This document shows, piece after piece, positions 47,001 through 55,440 of a DNA stretch of 64,000 nt (position 1 is the first letter of the stretch; each line of letters opens with the position of its first letter). The position numbers and the translations under genes were made by a program. This DNA is from Thinopyrum elongatum (lineage: Eukaryota > Streptophyta > Magnoliopsida > Poales > Poaceae), in the NCBI GenBank assembly GCA_011799875.1, contig CM022299.1:342676307-342740306 (forward strand). The letters run 5' to 3'. The notes beneath the pieces were generated by a model. The model was not told where the DNA came from and did no database searches. It was given only the letters and a program-made list of their open reading frames with translations.

Positions 47001-47583
47001 TATTACGTTACCTGGCTGATGATAGCTGTGCCATATTGTGTTAATTTGGTGTAGGCTGGTGTGGTCTGGTTGCCCAAACATTCATTGTGTCAATGTTGCT
47101 TTCCTATTATCTGACCTGGCCAATGATAGCAATGCTAGTGTGTTAATTTGGTGCAGGCTGCTGAAGATAAGAAGACAAACTCTGAAAACAACAAGGCAAC
47201 CCCATTGTTTCTTTCCAATAAATCTAGGCTAGGTAATATGGCAATAACTCTTGATTAATCTATTCGGTTCCCCTCCTAATTTATGTTCTGATGCAGTGGT
47301 CGAGACACTCTCCACTATCAATAATACAAGCCTGCCAAAATCGCCATCTGAATCTACTCAGTTTCCTCTATCTCGAATGCAACGGAAAAAATGTATGTTT
47401 GTGAACCAATTACTGGCTGAAGCAATGATGGAAATCGTGGAGGAATCAGAGGTGCACATTCTTGCACAACAACAACTGATTAATGTTTTCAGAGACAGTG
47501 TAGCAAAGAAGGAAGAACTTGCTCACATGCTTATGGGCGTCATCCGCGCTGAGGTTGCAGATTGTGACGTTGTAGATCGTTAG
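44002..47583 (+). CDS. Seven-exon gene, intact 450-aa model; candidate CACTA accessory gene
   Basis: Proposed exons: 44,002-44,299; 44,896-45,081; 45,485-45,687; 46,361-46,573; 46,652-46,741; 47,157-47,232; 47,297-47,583. All introns are GT-AG, phases agree, and the total is 1,353 nt (451 codons) without a stop. The N-terminus is Cys/Arg/Pro-rich (MPETLSVCRRALDRVP). The middle is polar and Ser/Thr-rich (GKHTPEGSYSPHSTVP, GSSSEDLQKDDESYSPHKG). A basic stretch follows (SKRHKISLKDRRLSALGSYS), then a helical C-terminus (NQLLAEAMMEIVEESEVHIL, VFRDSVAKKEELAHMLMGVI). No known domain is recognised. The position just left of the right subterminal repeats is where the multi-exon TNPA-type gene lies in En/Spm elements, which suggests but does not prove an accessory DNA-binding role. 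A captured host gene is the alternative. Confidence 0.6.
45735..46340 (+). repeat. Degenerate ~120-bp repeats in intron 3 of the split gene
   Basis: Units share CTACTCTATTGGAATGCCAT, ...TCAGTACCTATTCCAT and ...ACATTGAAGT parts. About four to five copies are seen, the last split by a Stowaway insertion at 46,154. Confidence 0.65.
46154..46254. mobile_element. Stowaway MITE (101 bp) in intron 3
   Basis: CTCCCTCCGTCCAGATTACA at the left and TATTTCTGGATGGAGGGAA at the right, with TA on both sides (46,152-46,153; 46,255-46,256). Confidence 0.85.
46965..47160 (+). repeat. Tandem duplication of the intron 5 end, including the acceptor
   Basis: GTTGCCC...TCATTGTGTCAATGTTGC...TTAATTTGGTG(T/C)AGGCTG occurs at 46,965 and again at 47,069 (offset 104 bp). 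The second copy carries the CAG acceptor used in the model; the first carries TAG at the same place and could be an alternative acceptor. Confidence 0.75.
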
Positions 47584-47769
47584 GTTCTGTTCATTTATTT
47601 GCACTGGCATCAATCTTTGATTGCCCAGTGGATGTAATTTCCTGTAATATATGCTGGATGTGCAACGTTTTTCCTTGTATGTCGTACCTTTGCTTAGCGT
47701 GCCTCGCATTCTAGCTAACTGGTCGCTAGGAAGCTAAAAAAGCAGTGAAATTATTAGTTAGCACGAACA

Positions 47770-48720
47770 ATCGTGGGCCCTATATGAAGGAAGCAGCCCA
47801 CTGCCCTTAATGGGCTTCCCTAATGGGCTCGCAGGGGCCAAAATTCTCATAGGCCTTTGATTGATCGGTTTTGGTCCTGTGCATAATTGCTCGTCGTAAT
47901 GGGCTCAAATTATCTAATTGGGCCTACAGACATGTTCAAACTTTAGTGGGCCCATTAAGTTAATGGGCCGTAACCAGGCCGAAAGCTCTATTGGGTCGCT
48001 ATAATCGAAATGAGCCGACAGTTAATGCTCGGCCCTGTTACCTCCCGGGTCGTTAATAGGCCGACATCGAAGCGGGCAACAGGTGGGCCCATTTGATTTC
48101 ACGGGCCGTTAACAGGCCGATACTAAGGTCGGGCTACATATGGCCCAACTATACTGTGGGTCTGTAGCAGGCCGAAAGAGACAGTGGGCTCGTACTGTAC
48201 CATGAAGAGCATGGGCCGCTAAGAGGCCGAAAGTCAGGTCGTACTGTATATGGCCCAACTGTGTTGTGGGCCTTTAGCAGGCCAAAAGAGAAACCGGGCT
48301 GGTATTGGACCATGAAGAGCATGGGCCGTTAAAAGTCCAAACCTCAGGTCTGCCTGCAAATGGCCCAACTCATTTATGGGCTGTTAACAGGCTGAAAGAC
48401 ACACCGGGCCAGAAATTGGCCCAACACTTAAATGGGTCGCTAAAAGGCCGAAAGACGTACATCCTGAAAATTGGCCCATCCCTTGAATGGGCCGTTAACA
48501 GGCCGAAACCACATCAGGCCGATACTGAGCCCAAATATATAGCGGGCTGTTAACGGGCTCGAACTGACGATGGGCTGCAATGGTGTCAAATCGTTAACGG
48601 GCCGTTGACGGGCCAAATTGGCACATCTCGTATGGGCCGTGGGCTTAAATGGACCTGACATAAGTAGGCCTTATATAGGCCGGCCTGCTAATTTTTACTG
48701 GGCCGAGCTTTTTCACCGGA
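47770..48720. repeat. Right subterminal repeats of the CACTA element
   Basis: A dozen or more diverged units with TGGGCCGTTAACAGGCCGAA at spacing of about 60-70 bp, often with TGGCCCAAC between. Expected binding region for transposase subunits. Different in sequence from the left arrays. Confidence 0.8.
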
Positions 48721-49167
48721 ATGGGCCACTGTTGGGCCTTGCCACGTGCCGACGTATCATAGGCGCCTCCCGTACTATGAGTGGATGACATCTGTCCCAA
48801 CGCTGAGCCGACACGTGGATCCTCCGGCGAATGAGAATTTTACACGTGGAAAATCCCCATTGGTCGGGGCTGTTAACGGGTTATCGGATCCAAACCGGAA
48901 CCCGATAGCTTAACGGCGACCCGTTACGGTGGATGCCACGTGTCGGTTACCCTTGACGAAAGCACTTCTATGACGCGCCATTTATCGTCATGGAAGTGGA
49001 CACTTCCGTGATGATAATTTTGGTATTGTCATGGAACACTTCTACGACAGCACAGGTATGACTATATTGATTCTGTCATAAAATCGTCATGGATGTACAT
49101 GCATGACAGAAAACGTGACCTACTATGACAAACACGTATCATCACGGAAGTGTATTTTTTTGTAGTG
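48721..49167. repeat. Right terminal region of the CACTA element
   Basis: Contains GCCACGTG and ACACGTGG boxes, then a run of TCATGGAAGTG / CTTCTATGACG / CGTCATGGATG words in both orientations up to TTTTTTTGTAGTG. The left end at 23,043-23,220 has the same CATGACA-type words. Confidence 0.75.
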
Positions 49168-49714
49168 ACAGAATTTGTCAAGCCAACTCGGTGAGACTGA
49201 TTGCATAACTCGGTGAGACCGAAATAAATGCAACATGTCACAGATTGTTGGCAAGGCCATCTCGGTGAGATCGAGACCCGTATCGGTGAGACTGAACTAT
49301 TAGGGTTTCTGGTTGTGGCTATGTCATATGAACTCGGTGGCTCCGGATGGAAAGAATCAGTGGGGCCAAGTTGGAGTTTAGGAGTTTGACATATTTGGAT
49401 GGAGAAAGTGGCTAAGGGTTTTGGAGCAATATCACTAAGCATTTGAGCAAGCAAGCCATTAAGCAACACCTCATCCCCTTAATAGTATTCGCTTTCCTAT
49501 GGACTCAATGTGATCTTGGATCACTAAAATAAAAATGAAGAGTCTTGAACTTTTGCCAATATCTGTCCTTAGCATTTTGAGGGGTCCACATCTCTAGATC
49601 ATGCCATGCCATTCATTGAACTTCCTAAAATATTTATCTTGAATGGATATTAGTTCAATGAGCTATATGTTGTTATGAATTACCAAAACCACCCGGGGAT
49701 TAGTTGCACTTTCA
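49168..49714 (-). repeat. 5' LTR, distal part
   Basis: Continues the LTR broken at 23,042, from ACAGAATTTGTCAAGCC to TTAGTTGCACTTTCA, matching 14,803-15,354. ACTAC follows as the target duplication. Confidence 0.92.
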
Positions 49715-49719
49715 ACTAC

Positions 49720-50170
49720 TACTAAAATAAAAGGGCAAAACTATATTTTCCGCAAAGAGCCTTGAACTCCACCAGCCAAAGTGCATGTAGGCGAACAGGA
49801 TTCCAATGAACTATGGACTTGCCAATACATTCAATGTATTGACCCTAGTGGTTGCAGCGTATCATGTTGCAGGTTTACCACATCGAAGAGAAGGCACGAA
49901 CTAGGGTTACAATGCAATACTCAATTCTTGCCTATGAGTGATTGGACGCCACAAGACCAGAATATTAACTCCGCTGCATGATAGTATTGAAAGCTATCCC
50001 ATGAGCTAAGCAGGTGTGTATTGTAAAACACTGGATCTGCCTTGTAATACTATGGCAAGTGGTATTTTCTTGGTATTTCATCGTCAACTGTGCATGTTAG
50101 CTATTGATCCAGGGACTGACACAGTTATTCCCAGTTTAAAAGATACTGCTTTCAATGTTGTTAGGAACCA
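49720..50170. other. Unassigned DNA right of the LTR retrotransposon
   Basis: The continuation of the target site broken at 13,770. Short open frames exist but show no recognisable domain. Confidence 0.35.
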
Positions 50171-50743
50171 CCACTACTGCAGGATGGTCCAAACACGACA
50201 CTACAATCAGAGACCCTTCGACGAAACTGTGTGCGATGCATTAATCGCAAATAATGATGTAAAAAACCATAAAAATGATACGAAACGTTTGCGATGGCAG
50301 AGACATCAAACACGATTTAGATTATAGTTGTGTGTGTGATGCGTGGCATACAGTTCACTCCAATTAACTATTTGCGATGAGCCAGAACAACAGAAATGGG
50401 TAGCCAAATGAAGGTGTGTGCGATATACGACATACAGTTCACTTGGATGAACTGTTTGTGATTAGGCAACACAACAGAACCGGTCAGCCAGAACAAGGTG
50501 TGTGCGATAGAGGGCATACAGTTCACTCGGATGAACTGTTTGCGTTGAGCCAGGAGAACATAAACGTTTCGTGTAAACAAGATGTGTGTGATACGCGGCA
50601 AGCTGGTCCGTAATCAGAAATGTGTGCGAAGACCGATAATAACACAGACGATTGCTGCTAATAAGCCATGTGTGTTGTGGGCAAACGCTTCTTGGTATAC
50701 AATTGTCAGCGATTGATGAATTCATCACCGACGGTTTCCCTAG
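50171..50743. mobile_element. Small CACTA-like deletion derivative
   Basis: Begins CACTACTGCAGGAT and ends ACCGACGGTTTCCCTAGTATG, whose inverse resembles a CACTA end with one altered base. The interior is mainly an 84-bp tandem array. No clear target duplication, so the limits are tentative. Confidence 0.45.
50327..50590 (+). repeat. 84-bp tandem repeats, about three copies
   Basis: Each unit has GTGTGTGCGATA...GGCATACAGTTCACTCGGAT then GAACTGTTTGCG and AACA-rich sequence. Typical of CACTA subterminal regions. Confidence 0.75.
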
Positions 50744-50926
50744 TATGGTCCATGTGCAATGTGATTGCATACAGAACAACAACATATATACTTACAAGGA
50801 CATGATTGCATAACCAAATTAAACATCCAAATACATTGGTTGCTAGTACACACATGACATTTGCACACACCAAAGTAAACTATTACATGCATAATTAACT
50901 AGGATAAACGATCATCTGATCATCAT

Positions 50927-51613
50927 CTACTTCTTGTTGTGATGCTTGCCGCCACTGCTCTGTTGGTGGCTCGATCAGGCTTCGTCGATTACAGGAAGGA
51001 GGCACTCCCTCATGTCAACGATCCGCCTGTTCATCTCGTAGCATGTGTAGACATTCTTGGCCATGAACTTGAGGTGAGCTTCATCCAGTTTCCCAATCCA
51101 GGCCCCATGCTAGGATACGAGATGTGTTCTCTTGGCATCCTGCTTCATCTTTTCGTAGTAGGGTTCGATGATGGCCGAGGCGAGTTCAATCAGGGAGTCC
51201 TTCTTCGTGATGCCCCAGACCTTGTAGTGGCCACAGATTTCAACAAGGTTCTTGCAAGCCAAGCCCATAACCTTGAGCGCTTTTACATCGTCGGTGGTTT
51301 CCACCGTAGCGAACTTGTAGTCGGTGCTGTTGACAAACCTGGTGAAACGGTCGCAAGGCTCTGTGGCCATGCAGTAGTGGTAGATGAGGACATGATGGCG
51401 CATGCACAACTGGGCGACGGCAACCTTCTGATCTATCCTGGGATGACCACCGGTGTACTGGAGGTCAATGCTGACCACTTTGTACTTGTCTCGAGCAAGC
51501 AACTGCTCCGCGGTGTTGATGTAGTCCTCCACCACGGCCGGGTCGATGGTGTACACCACCGAGAGATCTGTCTCCCTCGCGTGGGTCTCCACTTTATGCA
51601 CGCTGAACTCCAT
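50927..51613 (-). pseudogene. Werner-like 3'-5' exonuclease family, two in-frame stops
   Basis: ATG at 51,613 (MEFSVHKVETHARETDLSVV). The frame of 229 codons ends at 50,927. It matches the grass family of short WRN-exonuclease-like proteins: YTIDPAVVEDYINTAEQLLA, YKVVSIDLQYTGG (the first motif, usually D-x-E in active DEDD exonucleases, reads DLQ here), VAVAQLCMRHHVLIYHYC, ALKVMGLACKNLVEI and KNVYTCYEMNRRIVDMRECL. TAG at 51,110-51,112 and TGA at 50,975-50,977 interrupt it. Active members trim 3' DNA or RNA ends; this copy looks inactive both by truncation and by the motif I residue. Single exon. Confidence 0.8.
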
Positions 51614-52083
51614 TGGACTGCCGCTAGATATCCTCTCTGTATGTGTCGTCGTGGGTGTGCTTGTTGTGTTGTGGGGCGTGATCGAAAGGTTGAAGAGACT
51701 AAGGTTATAATAGCCACGGGAATTAATGGGGAAGCCAAACGGTCTAGAATGTCGGCACGCCTGGATGGCAGTTTTTGCAGGGCGTAACTCCATCGTGTCG
51801 CATGTAAGTGCATTGTGGCGACGCGCGCGGTGCAACCGCATGCATATGGGGCCCCCAACATGCTCGTGCGCCGGCCCCAACTGCTGGCAGAGCACGTGCG
51901 GAGGGACTCGAGATCAGAGCGCACAGAGGGATGTGAGCAAAGCGCTCCGAGGCTGCATCAACGGTGAGCAACCATATGCATATAGAGTTGAACACGCAGG
52001 GAAAAGCCGTCCACAAGCCGAGCGCGCAGAGGGATGCTACTTGTGAGCTGTGTTGGGATTTCCCCGAAGAGGAGAGGATGATG
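51614..52083. other. Upstream region of the exonuclease pseudogene
   Basis: Non-coding. Two CGCAGAGGGATG words (51,920; 52,026) sit in a loosely repeated context. At its right end is a 40-bp fragment starting TGTTGGGATTTCCCCGAAGA that resembles the end of another retroelement. Confidence 0.35.
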
Positions 52084-52537
52084 CAGTACATAATGAGCGG
52101 GACATAATGAGCGGGACATAAGAAGCCAGGGATAAGAAGCCCGCGGTAAGAAGCCCGCGATAAGAAGCCATAATAGACTAGTCCTAATCCTACTAGGACT
52201 CAACATGTAAGCCGGCCCCTTCAACTTATATAAGGAGGGGTAGGGCACCCTAAGAGGGACACATCAAGATAGACAGGTTTTAGACAGACAAGTCTCGAGA
52301 CAGATGTTTTGATAGCTCTCGAGATAGAGGCAGTGAAATAGCGCCCTTGTAATCGAGACCATGATCATCAATAGAATCAAGCAGGATGTAGGCTTTTACC
52401 TCCACCATGAGGGGCTGAACCTGGGTAAAACTCGCGTCTCTCGATTCCGATCAACCCTGACAAGTTAACCACTCAGTTGCGATGGCTTCACGACTAAGTC
52501 ATCACACTAGGACATCTGCCGTGACAAAACCACGATA
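52084..52537 (+). repeat. 5' LTR, only its 3' half
   Basis: From ATAATGAGCGGGACATAA to ...ACAAAACCACGATA. It matches 58,385-58,853, which has one extra 26-bp tandem piece (ATGTTTTGATAG...). A TATA box (TTATATAAGG) lies at 52,226-52,235. The half with the minisatellite is missing. Confidence 0.8.
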
Positions 52538-52550
52538 GTTGGCACCCACC

Positions 52551-52898
52551 ATGAGGCCTCCGCACGATGGTATTGAGTTCTTGGAGGGAGCTCTTCAGGA
52601 TAGAGAAGCTCGAAATTTGCCAGATGAAGAGGACGGCATGCGGCGTGCTGGACGTCTAATTGTCGGTCTAGCCTCTGCTATCCTCAAATCTGATATGGTA
52701 CCTAGCGATGAAGCTCAAAGGATTTTTTGTGGAGACAGGACACCCCAAGCCGCGCACCAGATTGGGTCTATCATTCATGCTACATCCACCAACACAAAGA
52801 AAGAAAAATATGAAGCACGTCAGCCACCATCGACCACGCAGTGCCACAGGTGCTTGCGCGCAGCATTGTTGTCGTTCACGCATGCTGTCACTCCATGA
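52551..52898 (+). pseudogene. Short gag-side frame after the primer site
   Basis: Frame MRPPHDGIEFLEGALQDREA ... RRAGRLIVGLASAILKSDMV ... DEAQRIFCGDRTPQAAHQIG begins 13 bp after the LTR and stops at 52,898. A frameshift near 52,840 leads to a second segment (LARSIVVVHACCHSMIIGSN) ending at 53,038. Position suits a gag N-terminus; no domain is recognised. Confidence 0.4.
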
Positions 52899-53379
52899 TC
52901 ATCGGCTCAAATCATACTCTCGAGATTCATCGAAAGGTTGTCCCGGCTGTCACTACAACATCCAAAGGAACTCCAAGTCCCGATGCATCACCTGACGAAT
53001 CATTAGGGGCAAGCATCAAACTGGGTTGCTGCATGTGAACTAGTACTACTACTTCTACTACATCAAAACATTTTCCAAGAGAAGATAGATTTATATGAGA
53101 CGGGCAAGGAGACTTTCCTACGATGCTGTTTTTCTATGGATTTGGCGAGTCAAACATCCAGGTAAAACAGTACGGACGATCCATCGCGTCATCAGGACAT
53201 AATTTAACAAGTATTATACACGAGTCTTCGAGGAGTCGCCAGAGGCTGCGCCAGCTCTACCTGGCTGCGCTGGATTGCCCGGCGAATACGCGTCTAACCT
53301 ACGGCCAGGAGCACTCCGAGTCGAGATCTGTACACAAGCAGAAAATTCCAAAGGAAAAATTATAACACAGCAGCTGAGC

Positions 53380-55440
53380 AGGGTCGGCCGATGGCACTAT
53401 CCCGAGAAAACCTATGGCTAGCATCTCCAGGGGGCCACGACCTAGAGAAGGACCCGGACGTGGATTGGTCAAACCGACAGCGACCCGGAGGAGGATGCAA
53501 GCCGTGGCCGACTCGCCTCGCGCAGGCTGTGCCTACGGCTAATGGCTTCGCCCCGAATCGCCTTCCGCTCGACCTTGCGCCTCTGAGCTGCCCTTGCCGA
53601 GCATTCTCGCCTCCGCCGTTGAGCCGCCTCGCTGGTTGCCTCTCCTCCTCTACCGCGGCTCCGCCGTGGCCGCGCAAGCCGCCTCGACGCGAGCAGGCTC
53701 GCCTCTGCCCCGAGGAGCCTCGCCTCCGCCGACCTCGCCTTCAAGCCGCCGGACTCCTTCGTCAACCCGCCTCGTTAACCCACCGAGCCTCACTCCGAGT
53801 CGTCGGGAGGGCCTCCGCAGCCGCTGCCGTAGCCTCGCCTCTCCCGCAGCCTCTCTTTACCGGCGCGCTTCATCCATCGCAGTCACGGCCTCGAGTCGCC
53901 GGCGCCCCCTGCTGTGGCCGGCCTCGAGCCGCCGACCGCCTCTGAAGCCGCCTGGCCTCGCTCCTCCTCGATCCGCCGGACGCCTCTGAAGCCACCTAGC
54001 CTCGCTCCCCCGGCCTTGATCCTCCTCGAGCCATCGGCTGCTTCTCCTTCTCTACCTCGGCTCCGCCGTGGCCACCCTGAGCCGCCCTGGTGCGAGCGGC
54101 CTCGCCGGCCTCGCTTCCGCCGGCCCTGCCTGCTCCAAGCGGCTGCCTCCAAGCTGCCCCGGCCTCGCTGCAGAGGGCGCCTCGAGCCGGCCACGATTCT
54201 GCCGCAAACCATCGGTCTCCGTTGAAGTCGCATCTGTGGTTTCGCTTTCGCCTCCGCGACCTTCAAGCCGCTTCCGCCTCGACGTCCACGCGACTTCACT
54301 GGAAGTTGCCCGCCTCGACACTCACCACTGTCGCCTCAATCCGCCGCCTCCATTGCCGCGACCCCGAGCTGGCCACAAACCCGCCGCTGCGGTCAACGGC
54401 CGCGCCCCGAGCCGCCGCTTCGTCGACTCGCCTTGTCGGGTCATCTCTAATCCGAGCCGCGCCCGCGGCCTCGAGCCGCCCGCGTACGCCACCACCTCGC
54501 GCCGTCCCTCGCCGGCGTCTCCTCCACTGCCGAGGCCCCCACCTCAAGCCACCTTCACGGCCACCAGCCGCCATCTGCCACCACTGCAGCCATGGCCTCG
54601 GCCTCGCCTGAAGCTGTCCACCTCACGACATTCCTCGCCGGCACTACGGGTTGTCGTGCCCGCTAGTTGGCTGGCCGCACCTCTGCCTCCGCCCTAAGCA
54701 CCTGGCCTTCCCCGCCCGCTCGCCGGCAGCGCGCGACCCGCTTGCGCCCGCGTCCGCTCCACCCGGCCGTCTTCGCGCCTGGCCTTCCCCGCCTTAGCTT
54801 CCTGCCCAACTCGCCTTGCTGGCTCCAGCTCTTTTTCCTCCAGCCCAGCCCCCGTGTCTGGCTGGCCACAAGCCGCCCGCCGGCTCCCCTGCCACCCCTC
54901 CGGTCAGCTGCATCATGTGCCTCTGCCACCGGCTCCCGCGCTGAGCGCCACGGCATGCTACACCCCGTGTGCCCTTGTACCGGCAGAAGAAAGTAAAGAA
55001 AATAAATAGTGGGCCAGCTGCAAAAAAAGTGGGCGTGGATTGGTCAACACGACCCGGAGGAGGACGCGGGACGTGGGCACGGACTTGACTCTGCTGCCCT
55101 GGTCTGCCCTGCCGGTCCGTTCCGAGCCGCCCAGCTCCGACTTCGCTGTGGTTGCGCTTCAAGCCGCCGCCTCCACCGGCCATCGCCGTCGCTGCTGCGA
55201 CCCTGCATTGAGCCACCCCGCTTGGCCTCATTCCAAGCCGCCACGCTTCTACTGTGAGCCGCCTCTGCCTCAACATCCGTGGTCTTGCCTTGAGCCGTTT
55301 TCACCGCTACGGCCCGCCACCTCTGTCGCGACCTCATCAGCCGCCGCCTTGCCTCTGCCGGTCTCCACCATGCGGTCGCCTCCAAGTCGCCTCGCCTCTC
55401 TTGTCATGGCCCCGCCTCGACCATGCTGACTATAGGGCTG
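53380..55440 (+). repeat. GC-rich degenerate repeat region
   Basis: Dominated by GCCTCGAGCCGCC / CTCGCCTCCGCC words on the plus strand. Two blocks share GTGGATTGGTCAA...CGACCCGGAGGAGGA (53,460-53,500; 55,027-55,070), so the region was probably duplicated once. Long Pro/Ala/Arg/Ser-rich frames on both strands follow from composition and are not counted as genes. Confidence 0.6.

Larger units (their letters stand above)
23043..49167 (+). mobile_element. 26.1-kb CACTA interval carrying host gene fragments
   Basis: Termini CACTACAAAAAAAA on the left and TTTTTTTGTAGTG on the right are inverted repeats, and the next bases also match (CCGTGA blocks). The target duplication is AGA/ACA, 3 bp as in CACTA elements with one change. 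Because the interrupted LTR continues on both sides, everything between is one net insertion plus later nested ones. Left subterminal arrays (23.4-26.1 kb) and right ones (47.8-48.7 kb) frame a cargo of pseudogenes and ORFs. No Tnp2/TNPD-type transposase was seen, so it is probably non-autonomous. Confidence 0.85.
13771..49714 (-). mobile_element. Non-autonomous LTR retrotransposon, split by a CACTA insertion
   Basis: Both LTRs, a tRNA-iMet primer site, a polypurine tract and a perfect 5-bp target duplication ACTAC (13,766-13,770 and 49,715-49,719) are visible. On the minus strand the order is 5' LTR (49,714 down to 21,998, interrupted by 23,043-49,167), primer site, Copia-like gag, spacer, Athila-ORF1-like frame, polypurine tract, 3' LTR. 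Net size is about 9.8 kb. No protease, integrase, reverse transcriptase or RNase H frame was found, so it must have used proteins of another element. Confidence 0.9.

Noticed and set aside
50939..51787. 282-codon plus-strand frame
   Set aside because: It is the antisense shadow of the exonuclease frame, which has clear family motifs on the other strand.
53391..54697. Pro/Ala/Arg-rich frames of 130-210 codons on both strands
   Set aside because: The GC-rich repeat region gives open frames on both strands without homologous domains or codon bias.
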